NCBI GenBank assembly: GCA_900757025.1
Contig: CAAEMG010000064.1
Location: forward strand, 1-10,908
Reading direction: 5' to 3'
DNA from: Clostridia bacterium
GTDB lineage: Bacteria; Bacillota; Clostridia; Lachnospirales; Anaerotignaceae
DNA length: 10,908 bases
The position numbers were made by a program, and so were the translations under genes. The notes beneath the pieces are model-generated. The model was not told where the DNA came from, searched no databases, and saw only the letters and a program-made list of their open reading frames with translations. Of the stretch, positions 5,563 to 10,908 are shown one piece after another; within the stretch, counting starts at the first letter, position 1; each line of letters opens with the position of its first letter.

Positions 5563-6648
5563 TTATTCAAGGAAATCTTTAAGTTTTTTGCTTCTGCTTG
5601 GGTGGCGAAGTTTTCTTAAAGCCTTTGCCTCAATCTGTCTTATTCTTTCTCTTGTTACGTTAAATTCCTTGCCTACCTCTTCAAGAGTTCTTGCTCTGCC
5701 GTCATCAAGACCAAATCTGAGACGAAGAACTTTTTCCTCTCTGTCTGTAAGAGTATCAAGAACTTCCATAAGCTGTTCTTTAAGAAGAGTAAATGCAGCA
5801 GCCTCGGCAGGAGCCGGAATATCATCATCAGGTATAAAATCTCCAAGGTGGCTGTCCTCTTCTTCGCCAATAGGTGTTTCAAGAGAAACAGGCTCCTGAG
5901 CTATTTTCATAATTTCTCTTACCTTGTCAACAGGCATCTGCATTTCAACAGCAAGTTCCTCAGCCGTCGGTTCACGTCCAAGTTCCTGAATGAGCTGTCT
6001 GGAGATACGGATAAGTTTGTTGATTGTTTCAACCATGTGTACAGGTATACGTATTGTTCTTGCCTGGTCGGCAATAGCTCTTGTAATTGCCTGTCTTATC
6101 CACCACGTAGCGTAGGTACTGAATTTATAGCCTTTGCTGTAATCGAATTTTTCAACAGCCTTTATAAGGCCAAGGTTTCCTTCCTGTATAAGGTCAAGGA
6201 AAAGCATACCTCTGCCCACATAACGCTTTGCAATGCTTACAACAAGACGAAGGTTGGCTTCGGCAAGTTTTTTCTTTGCGTTTTCGTCGCCTTCTTCCAT
6301 TTTCTTTGCAAGCTCAATTTCTTCGTCTGCACTAAGAAGAGGCACTTTGCCTATTTCTTTAAGATACATACGTACCGGGTCATCAATGTTAATTCCTTCC
6401 GGAAGTGAAAGGTCAAGCTCCTGATCCTTTTCAACTTCCTCATCGGTCATATCCATTGCACCCAAAACATCTATGCCCTGTGACTCAAGATATTCATATA
6501 TTTTGTCAATCTTATCCGGGTCAAGATCAAGGTCTGCCAGATAATCCATAATTTCCTTGTATTCCAGCACGCCTTTTTTGCGTTTGCCCATTGCCACAAG
6601 TTCTTTTAAACGTGTCAATAAGTTGTTTTCCTCTGCTGTGGTTTTCAT
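5563..6648 (-). CDS. rpoD: RNA polymerase primary sigma factor RpoD (SigA)
   Basis: Housekeeping sigma-70 factor, 361 residues, directing RNA polymerase to -35/-10 promoters. Regions in order: a short 1.1-like N-terminus (about 8-60, with YKEIMDYLADLDLDPDKIDKI-type helices), an acidic linker, region 1.2 (DDPVRMYLKEIG, 89-100), region 2 (about 127-200), which includes DLIQEGNLGLIKAVEKFD and the -10-binding helix YKFSTYATWWIRQAITRAIA (174-193), region 3 (about 206-285), and region 4 with the -35-binding helix-turn-helix EEVGKEFNVTRERIRQIEAKALRKLRHP (323-350). The length fits Firmicutes SigA; the large insert of proteobacterial RpoD is absent. The ATG at 6648 has AAAGGA (6657-6662) 8 bases upstream. 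Last gene of the dgt > dnaG > rpoD unit, 53 bases after dnaG, followed by a strong terminator. Confidence 0.98.
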   Translation of the reverse strand: MKTTAEENNLLTRLKELVAMGKRKKGVLEYKEIMDYLADLDLDPDKIDKIYEYLESQGIDVLGAMDMTDEEVEKDQELDLSLPEGINIDDPVRMYLKEIGKVPLLSADEEIELAKKMEEGDENAKKKLAEANLRLVVSIAKRYVGRGMLFLDLIQEGNLGLIKAVEKFDYSKGYKFSTYATWWIRQAITRAIADQARTIRIPVHMVETINKLIRISRQLIQELGREPTAEELAVEMQMPVDKVREIMKIAQEPVSLETPIGEEEDSHLGDFIPDDDIPAPAEAAAFTLLKEQLMEVLDTLTDREEKVLRLRFGLDDGRARTLEEVGKEFNVTRERIRQIEAKALRKLRHPSRSKKLKDFLE

Positions 6649-6701
6649 TATATCTTTCCTTTCACGACAAACTAATTGTTTCCTCTATCGTTTGTATTTA
6701 T

Positions 6702-8486
6702 TCAAAGCTCTATATATATGCTTTCAAGTTTCTTTTTTTCGTTTATAACTTTTGTCAGGTCTTCAAGAGAAGACGCCGTTGATGCCAAAATATCATTTTT
6801 TGTCCTTTTTATAAGGCGAACTTCTTCATTAACGGCTTTTTCCATATCGCTCATATTTTCAAAATTAAGTTTTAAGGCAAATGTTTCAGCCGCTTTTTTC
6901 TGCTCCTGCGGCTCTGTAAATATATTTACTGCGTCCGCCGGATGCACTTCATTTTTATTTTCACATTTTTCATAAACATATTGTGCAAGTTTTATATATA
7001 CATCATCAATAAAATCCTCAGGGTGTACAATATCTTTTATTTTTTCATAAACTTCCCTGTTGTTCATGGCTATGTATATAAGGTTTCGCTGTGCCTGCTG
7101 CAAACCTTTTGAGCTTTTAACGCTTTCGCCTGCATCTTTTTGAGAATATTGGCGTATTCTTTTCTGCTGCGCCTGTTTCATAAAGTTTTGCTGATTTTTT
7201 CCGCTTATTTTAAGCACCTCATCCTCAACGGCATCGCTGCTTATGCCGGTATCCTCAGCAATTTTCTTTACATACACATCCCTTTCCACGGGAGAATCAA
7301 GCTCTGCCAAAAGAGCCGCCGCCTCCTGTGTAAAAAGAACTTTTTGTTCTGTATTTTCAGTATTATATTTCTTTTTTGCACATTTTATCTGAAAATCCAT
7401 GTAGCTTTCGGCTTTTACAAAAAGACGGGAAAAAGCCTCCGAGCCGTTATGTTTTATATATTCATCCGGGTCTTTTCCGTCGGGAACCTGCAAAACCCTT
7501 ACCCTAAGCCCTGCCGAGGTAAGTATTGGTATTGCCCTTAAAGCCGCTGTTTCTCCCGCTTTGTCGCTGTCAAAAACAAGTATTATATCCGAAACAAATT
7601 TTTTAAGGAGCTTGGCGTGTTCAATATTAAAAGCCGTTCCCAAAGACGCCGCCACATTATGAAAGCCTGCCTGATATATGCTTATCATATCCATATAGCC
7701 TTCACATATTATTATTTCCTTCTTTTTTGACGCTTTTGCAAAATTAAGACCAAAGAGATTATGTTTTTTGCTGAAAACAGGCGTTTCCGGAGAATTAAGA
7801 TACTTAGGTTCACCTTTATCCATTATTCTTCCGCCAAAGCCTATTATTCTTCCCTGCAAATCTATTATAGGAAACATAAGCCTGTCATAAAATCTGTCAT
7901 GGAAGCCTTTTCCGCTTTTATTTTCAAGCACCAGTCCGCTTTTTAATATATCAGCGTCATTAAAGCCTTTTTCTTTTAAATGCTTATAAAGTTCATCTCT
8001 GCCTTTTGGCGAATATCCCAAACCGAATTTTTTCTGTATATTTTCTTTTATCTGTCTTTTTTCTATGTAGTTGCGTGCCTGTTCGCCTTCCGGGCTATGC
8101 AGAGAGGCATAATAAAACCTTCCTGCCGCTTTGTGCATTTCATATATATTTTTTCTTGTCTGCTCTTCTTGTGCTAATTCGGGCGTATATTCCGCTTCCG
8201 GCAAAGTTATGTTTGCCATATCCGCCAGTTTTTTAACCGCTTCCACAAAATCGCAGCCTTCTATCTGCATAATGAAACTTATTACGTTTCCCGCCGCTCC
8301 ACAGCCAAAACAATAATAAAGCTGTTTATCCCTGCTTACGGAAAAAGAGGGCGTATCTTCATTATGGAAGGGGCAAAGCCCGAAATATGAACTTCCTTTC
8401 TGCTTCAAAGGAATATATCTGCTTATAACATCCACTATGTCATTGCTGCTTCGCACCTGTTCAAGCAGTTCCTGTGAATAGAACAT
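6702..8486 (-). CDS. dnaG: DNA primase DnaG
   Basis: Synthesises RNA primers at the replication fork with the replicative helicase. Numbering from the chosen ATG (594 residues), the CHC2 zinc ribbon ligands are Cys38, His41, Cys59 and Cys62 (CPFH...CFGC). The Toprim core has EGYMD at 262-266, DSDKAG at 306-311 and DPDEYI at 339-344. A helical C-terminal helicase-interaction region follows from about 440. The start at 8486 is preferred because MFYSQELLEQVRSSNDIVDVIS begins exactly where DnaG proteins usually begin and AAGGTGG (8492-8498) sits 5 bases upstream. An in-frame TTG at 8522 would add 12 residues (MKTLQNKKKVGQ), but its AAGGA box is only 3 bases away. It sits between dgt and rpoD, as in many Clostridia. 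Confidence 0.95.
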   Translation of the reverse strand: MFYSQELLEQVRSSNDIVDVISRYIPLKQKGSSYFGLCPFHNEDTPSFSVSRDKQLYYCFGCGAAGNVISFIMQIEGCDFVEAVKKLADMANITLPEAEYTPELAQEEQTRKNIYEMHKAAGRFYYASLHSPEGEQARNYIEKRQIKENIQKKFGLGYSPKGRDELYKHLKEKGFNDADILKSGLVLENKSGKGFHDRFYDRLMFPIIDLQGRIIGFGGRIMDKGEPKYLNSPETPVFSKKHNLFGLNFAKASKKKEIIICEGYMDMISIYQAGFHNVAASLGTAFNIEHAKLLKKFVSDIILVFDSDKAGETAALRAIPILTSAGLRVRVLQVPDGKDPDEYIKHNGSEAFSRLFVKAESYMDFQIKCAKKKYNTENTEQKVLFTQEAAALLAELDSPVERDVYVKKIAEDTGISSDAVEDEVLKISGKNQQNFMKQAQQKRIRQYSQKDAGESVKSSKGLQQAQRNLIYIAMNNREVYEKIKDIVHPEDFIDDVYIKLAQYVYEKCENKNEVHPADAVNIFTEPQEQKKAAETFALKLNFENMSDMEKAVNEEVRLIKRTKNDILASTASSLEDLTKVINEKKKLESIYIEL

Positions 8487-8547
8487 TTGACCCACCTTCT
8501 TTTTATTCTGCAAAGTTTTCAAAATTCCTTTTTATTGTTTCAAAAAA

Positions 8548-9555
8548 TCAATAAATATTCCAAGATGACGGAATAAATCTGTCCGTATACATTTTTATTG
8601 CATATCTGTCTGTCATGCAGGCTATATAGTCGCACACAACGGTTTCCTTTTTTTCTCCCTCGGATATAAGCATAATAAATTCATTCTGCATTTCTTCGGG
8701 ATAAGCCATATAATAATCGTAAAGTCCTTCTATAATATGGCTTACTTTTTCGTTTTCTTTTTGTGTTCTTTCGTCAAGATATACGTTTTTAAACATAAAT
8801 TCCCTCATACAGAACACTATATCCGTCATTTGAGGACTCATAATTATATCATCTTTATCAATACTGTTTTTTATAACATCGGTTATCATGGCGTTAAGAC
8901 GGTTGCTTGCCGTAAGCCCCAAAACAGATGTTATTTCCTTCGGAATATCTTCATTTTTAAGTACGCCTGCCCTTACGGCATCGTCAATATCATGGTTTAT
9001 ATAGGCTATTTTGTCGGAAAGACGAATAACCTTTCCTTCCAATGTCTGCGGTGTATTTTTTGAACGATGGTTAAGTATTCCGTCTTTAACCTCCCATGTA
9101 AGGTTAAGACCTTTGCCGTCTTTTTCAAGCCTTTCCACAACTCGTATACTTTGCTTATTATGTTCAAAACCGCCATCAACTATTTTGTTAAGCACACTTT
9201 CCCCGGCGTGTCCGAAAGGTGTATGCCCCAAATCATGTCCAAGTGCTATTGCCTCTGTCAAATCTTCGTTAAGCCTTAATGCTCTTGAAATTGTTCTGCC
9301 TATTTGTGAAACCTCAAGAGTATGTGTAAGCCTTGTTCTGTAATGGTCTCCTTCCGGAGATATAAAAACCTGTGTTTTGTGTTTCAGCCTTCTGAAGGCT
9401 TTACAATGTATTATTCTGTCTCTGTCACGCTGAAAACAGGTTCGTATTTCACATTGTGTTTCCGGTCTTTTTCTTCCTTTGGAAAGACGGCTTTTGCAGG
9501 CATAAGGGCTTAAATAGGCAAATTCCCTTTTCTCCTGTTCGTTTCTCAAATTCAT
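8548..9555 (-). CDS. dgt: Deoxyguanosinetriphosphate triphosphohydrolase-like protein (HD domain)
   Basis: HD-superfamily dNTP triphosphohydrolase, 335 residues, predicted to cleave dGTP or other dNTPs to the deoxynucleoside and triphosphate, and so to influence dNTP pools. The metal-binding set is intact: His78 (TRLTHTLEV), His107-Asp108 (ALGHDLGHTPFGH, with His111 and His116 as further catalytic candidates) and Asp181 (IRLSDKIAYINHDID). The N-terminal RDRDRIIHCKAFRRLKHKTQVF block (43-64) is diagnostic of the dGTPase-like group. The length is that of the short Firmicutes type rather than the E. coli Dgt form of about 500 residues, so substrate preference cannot be assumed. The ATG at 9555 has an excellent AAAGGAGG (9563-9570). 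First gene of the operon, 61 bases ahead of the dnaG ATG. Confidence 0.94.
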   Translation of the reverse strand: MNLRNEQEKREFAYLSPYACKSRLSKGRKRPETQCEIRTCFQRDRDRIIHCKAFRRLKHKTQVFISPEGDHYRTRLTHTLEVSQIGRTISRALRLNEDLTEAIALGHDLGHTPFGHAGESVLNKIVDGGFEHNKQSIRVVERLEKDGKGLNLTWEVKDGILNHRSKNTPQTLEGKVIRLSDKIAYINHDIDDAVRAGVLKNEDIPKEITSVLGLTASNRLNAMITDVIKNSIDKDDIIMSPQMTDIVFCMREFMFKNVYLDERTQKENEKVSHIIEGLYDYYMAYPEEMQNEFIMLISEGEKKETVVCDYIACMTDRYAIKMYTDRFIPSSWNIY

Positions 9556-9799
9556 TTTTACTCCTCCTTTCCTAAATATAAAAGCAGGAAAATAAATTCA
9601 TTTTCGATTTTTTTAAAGCCGGTTTAAATGTTGTTAAACCCATATTTTAAAACACTTTTGTTATTTATAATTCTACATTTTTTCATTAAATCCTTTTTTA
9701 TCATCAAAAAAAGTTCTGAATTAAAGCATTTAACAGTAGACCGCAGGTATATTTTGGTATAAAATATATCTGTTAAGGTATATTTAAGGAGGTGTTTGT
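9556..9799. promoter_or_regulatory. Divergent intergenic region between dgt and the tautomerase gene, with a palindrome
   Basis: This 244-base AT-rich gap must carry the promoter of the leftward dgt-dnaG-rpoD operon and that of the rightward tautomerase gene. A perfect inverted repeat GGTTTAA/TTAAACC with a 6-base spacer lies at 9621-9640, about 66 bases upstream of the dgt start. Because no gene reads into it, it is a candidate protein-binding site rather than a terminator. I could not identify a convincing -35/-10 pair for dgt, nor a known riboswitch. Confidence 0.35.
9745..9794 (+). promoter_or_regulatory. Extended -10 promoter with overlapping palindrome and RBS of the tautomerase gene
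   Basis: An extended -10 box, TGGTATAAA (9755-9763), lies 37 bases ahead of the ATG, with no good -35. It is overlapped by a perfect inverted repeat, TATATTTT (9748-9755) and AAAATATA (9761-9768) around GGTAT. The decamer AGGTATATTT occurs at 9745-9754 and again at 9776-9785. The ribosome binding site AAGGAGGTG (9786-9794) is close to consensus, 5 bases from the ATG. In such AT-rich DNA the palindrome may be chance. Confidence 0.45.
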
Positions 9800-10174
9800 A
9801 TGCCTGCGGTAAAAATAGAAATAGGCAATAAATGGAAGATTGAAACAGCCATAGCAATAAAAAATATTGTAATGGCAGAGGTTAAATATGCCTTTGAACT
9901 CAAATCGTCAGACCGCAACATAAGAGTTGTTCGCTACGATCAGGACCTTTTTGAGCTTAAAGACCCATATGAAATTTTTATTGAAATAGATATGGTTGAA
10001 GGCAGAAGCGAAGATTTTAAACGCAATCTTTATACCAACATAGTAACCGCCATAGAAAACCGTACACTTTTCAAAAAAGAAAATATTTTTATTTTCTTAA
10101 ACGAACAGCCGGCTGTAAACTGGGGCGTTAAAGGTGGTATTCCTTTCAGCGATTTTAAAGAAAAAAATGTTTAA
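9800..10174 (+). CDS. Tautomerase superfamily protein (Tautomerase_2-like), 124 aa
   Basis: Small cytoplasmic protein resembling the roughly 125-residue tautomerases (Tautomerase_2 type) related to 4-oxalocrotonate tautomerase and malonate semialdehyde decarboxylase. Met1 is followed by Pro2, the N-terminal catalytic base of the superfamily after Met removal. The second half carries the family's usual blocks: FIEIDMVEGRSEDFKRNLYTNI (60-81, with GRS at 68-70), ENIFIFLNEQP (94-104) and NWGVKGG (107-113). The segment 1-58, with IRVVRYDQDLFE around 41-52, corresponds to the first beta-alpha-beta unit. It is a single-gene transcript by appearance: its own RBS and likely promoter upstream, and a strong terminator 5 bases after the stop. 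No neighbouring catabolic gene suggests a substrate. Confidence 0.75.
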   Translation: MPAVKIEIGNKWKIETAIAIKNIVMAEVKYAFELKSSDRNIRVVRYDQDLFELKDPYEIFIEIDMVEGRSEDFKRNLYTNIVTAIENRTLFKKENIFIFLNEQPAVNWGVKGGIPFSDFKEKNV

Positions 10175-10179
10175 TTTTA

Positions 10180-10216
10180 AAATGACGAAGCCTACAGATG
10201 GTTTCGTCATTTTTTT
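10180..10216. terminator. Shared bidirectional terminator between the convergent tautomerase and arsR genes
   Basis: Stem of 13 pairs with one G-T: AAATGACGAAGCC (10180-10192) and GGTTTCGTCATTT (10200-10212), loop TACAGAT. On the plus strand it runs into a T tract (10210-10216), a strong terminator for the tautomerase gene. On the minus strand the stem is followed by TTTTAAAATT, so it can also end the leftward regulator transcript. The regulator's stop codon (10215-10217) lies in the T tract. Confidence 0.9.
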
Positions 10217-10568
10217 AATATTTTTTCTTATGCTTTATATGGCATATTCCCTGTTTAATTACGTTTGCCACATGGCTGTCGTCAAGAGAATAGAGAACTG
10301 TTTTACCGTCTTTTCTGTACTTAACAAGACCGTTTTGTCTTAAAACCCTAAGCTGATGAGACACTGCCGACTGTGACATGGAAAGCCTTTCTGTGATATC
10401 GTTTACGCAAAGCTCGCACATATCGCCTTCAAGAAGAAGCATAAGTATTTTTATTCTTGAACCGTCACCGAAAATCTTAAAAAAATCGGCAACATCTATT
10501 ATAAAGTTTTCCAAATCATTCTGCTTTATTCCGTCCAAGCCTGCTCCTGTGCATTTTTCACATTCCAT
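10215..10568 (-). CDS. ArsR/SmtB-family metal-sensing repressor
   Basis: Winged-helix repressor, 117 residues, expected to bind DNA as a dimer and release it on metal binding. FKIFGDGSRIKILMLLLEG (30-48) and the recognition region MSQSAVSHQLRVLRQNGLV (64-82) are typical. Two possible metal sites are visible. The alpha-5 site has Asp97, His99, His110 and His113, with exactly the spacing of SmtB (Asp104, His106, His117, Glu120). An alpha-3N-type site is suggested by Cys3 and Cys6 together with Cys51, Cys54 and Asp57 (CELCVND). This pattern points to Zn, Co, Cd or Pb sensing rather than As(III). The ATG has GAGGTG (10574-10579) 5 bases upstream. The gene has a strong promoter and likely operator but no adjacent metal transporter, so its targets are unknown apart from probable autoregulation. 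Confidence 0.92.
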   Translation of the reverse strand: MECEKCTGAGLDGIKQNDLENFIIDVADFFKIFGDGSRIKILMLLLEGDMCELCVNDITERLSMSQSAVSHQLRVLRQNGLVKYRKDGKTVLYSLDDSHVANVIKQGICHIKHKKKY

Positions 10569-10584
10569 GTTGTCACCTCATTAT

Positions 10585-10600
10585 ATGAACATACAATCAT
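10585..10600 (-). promoter_or_regulatory. Candidate ArsR/SmtB operator (12-2-12-type dyad)
   Basis: ATGAACATACAATCAT has the TGA-N8-TCA layout of SmtB/CzrA operators, and its left half ATATGAACA matches the well-known half-site. The right half is degenerate. It spans roughly +1 to +16 of the predicted transcript, between the -10 box and the ribosome binding site of the regulator gene, where a bound repressor would block its own transcription. Confidence 0.6.
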
Positions 10601-10606
10601 CGTTTT

Positions 10607-10635
10607 ATAATAACATCAGCTTATTTTTGTGTCAA
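10607..10635 (-). promoter_or_regulatory. Sigma-A promoter of the ArsR-family gene
   Basis: Minus strand: a perfect -35 TTGACA (plus-strand 10630-10635), a 17-base spacer and -10 TATTAT (plus-strand 10607-10612). The start point would fall near 10600, some 32 bases upstream of the ATG and at the edge of the candidate operator. Confidence 0.85.
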
Positions 10636-10659
10636 TAATGTGTGTTTTGTATTTTGTGG

Positions 10660-10754
10660 AAAATTAGGGTTTAGCGAACACTTCTCCTTGCAAAGAGCCA
10701 CCCACATTTTGTCAGGTTGCACTCCGCTCAACATGACAAATTATTTTAGCTTTT
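10660..10754. repeat. Dispersed intergenic repeat, copy 3 (inverted, internally shortened)
   Basis: Read on the minus strand this begins CTAAAATAATTTGTCATGTTGAGC, like copies 1 and 2, and ends TTCGCTAAACCCTAATTTT, like copy 2. Its middle (GGCTCTTTGCAAGGAGAAG) aligns with copy 1 at about 1049-1067. Relative to copy 1, about 110 bases between the two inverted repeats are missing, so the arms TTTGTCAGGTTG (10708-10719) and CAACATGACAAA (10729-10740) close on a 9-base loop with one mismatch in 12. It is upstream of the ArsR-family gene and opposite in orientation to the other copies. Confidence 0.75.
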
Positions 10755-10908
10755 AAAAAATAAGACCTTGGGGCTTTGTCCCAATGCCCCATAAACCTTC
10801 CTTTGTTCGGAAATTTTGCTTGGTCAAGAATTTTCCTACGAGCAGGTTCACAAATTCCCTTTGGAAATGGCTTCGCCACCGCCGTATATTCTGGCGGTTT
10901 GCTTTGAA
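10755..10908. other. Gene-free right edge with repeat-like hairpins
   Basis: No credible coding frame is visible on either strand. Two hairpins stand out: TTGGGGC/GTCCCAA with a 3-base loop (10768-10784, with GCCCC following at 10786-10790), and ACCGCC/GGCGGT with a 9-base loop (10878-10898). The sequence is more GC-rich and patchier than neighbouring gaps. It recalls the GGGGCTTTGCCCC-type intergenic repeats of many Firmicutes genomes, but there is only one copy here, so its repeat nature is inferred. Confidence 0.4.

Noticed and set aside
5848..6408. Rightward 186-codon open frame opposite rpoD
   Set aside because: Antisense to the highly conserved sigma-factor core; no plausible protein.
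9624..9857. Leftward open frame, including a possible 20-26 residue peptide (MKKCRIINNK...)
   Set aside because: The upstream part overlaps the tautomerase start antisense; the short inner frame has only an AAGGA-like box and no recognisable features, in very AT-rich DNA.

Overview
The window looks like AT-rich chromosomal DNA from a low-GC Gram-positive anaerobe, most likely a Clostridia member (Lachnospiraceae-like). The pointers are the dgt-dnaG-rpoD order, a trmK-nif3 pair downstream of rpoD, a type A RNase P RNA, a ThrRS-like nucleoside kinase typical of Clostridia, and AAGGAGG-type ribosome binding sites. No genus can be fixed from this sequence.

Layout. Positions 1-74 hold the first codons of a leftward gene for a B12-binding radical SAM protein, cut by the window edge. 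Divergent from it are two overlapping rightward 116-residue genes (163-513 and 510-860), each half of a TauE/SafE-type anion transporter. A dispersed repeat follows (858-1080). Next is a leftward block: the RNase P RNA gene (1481-1160) with its own promoter and terminator, preceded by the operon trmK > nif3-like > nucleoside kinase (4667-1514). A second repeat copy (4691-4947) separates trmK from a 171-residue membrane protein of unknown function (5461-4946). Upstream of that, past a strong hairpin terminator, is the leftward operon dgt > dnaG > rpoD (9555-5563). On the right, a rightward tautomerase-family gene (9800-10174) and a leftward ArsR/SmtB-type metal-sensing repressor (10568-10215) converge on a shared bidirectional terminator. 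The repressor has a textbook promoter and a likely autoregulatory operator at its transcription start. The right end (10660-10908) is gene-free: an inverted, shortened third repeat copy and further hairpin-forming intergenic sequence.

How the genes work together. Most of the window is housekeeping: primer synthesis (DnaG), primary sigma factor (RpoD), dGTP hydrolysis (Dgt-like), tRNA A22 methylation (TrmK), tRNA 5' maturation (RNase P), a metal-binding Nif3-family protein and a nucleoside kinase. Accessory content is limited to the split transporter pair, the orphan metal sensor, the tautomerase, the unknown membrane protein and the repeats.

I see no clear new defence, mobile or biosynthetic system. 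The most interesting items are the half-size TauE/SafE pair, the modular repeat family (three copies; copy 3 looks like copy 1 with its centre deleted), the rnpB promoter that contains the kinase stop codon, and the compact ArsR promoter-operator.
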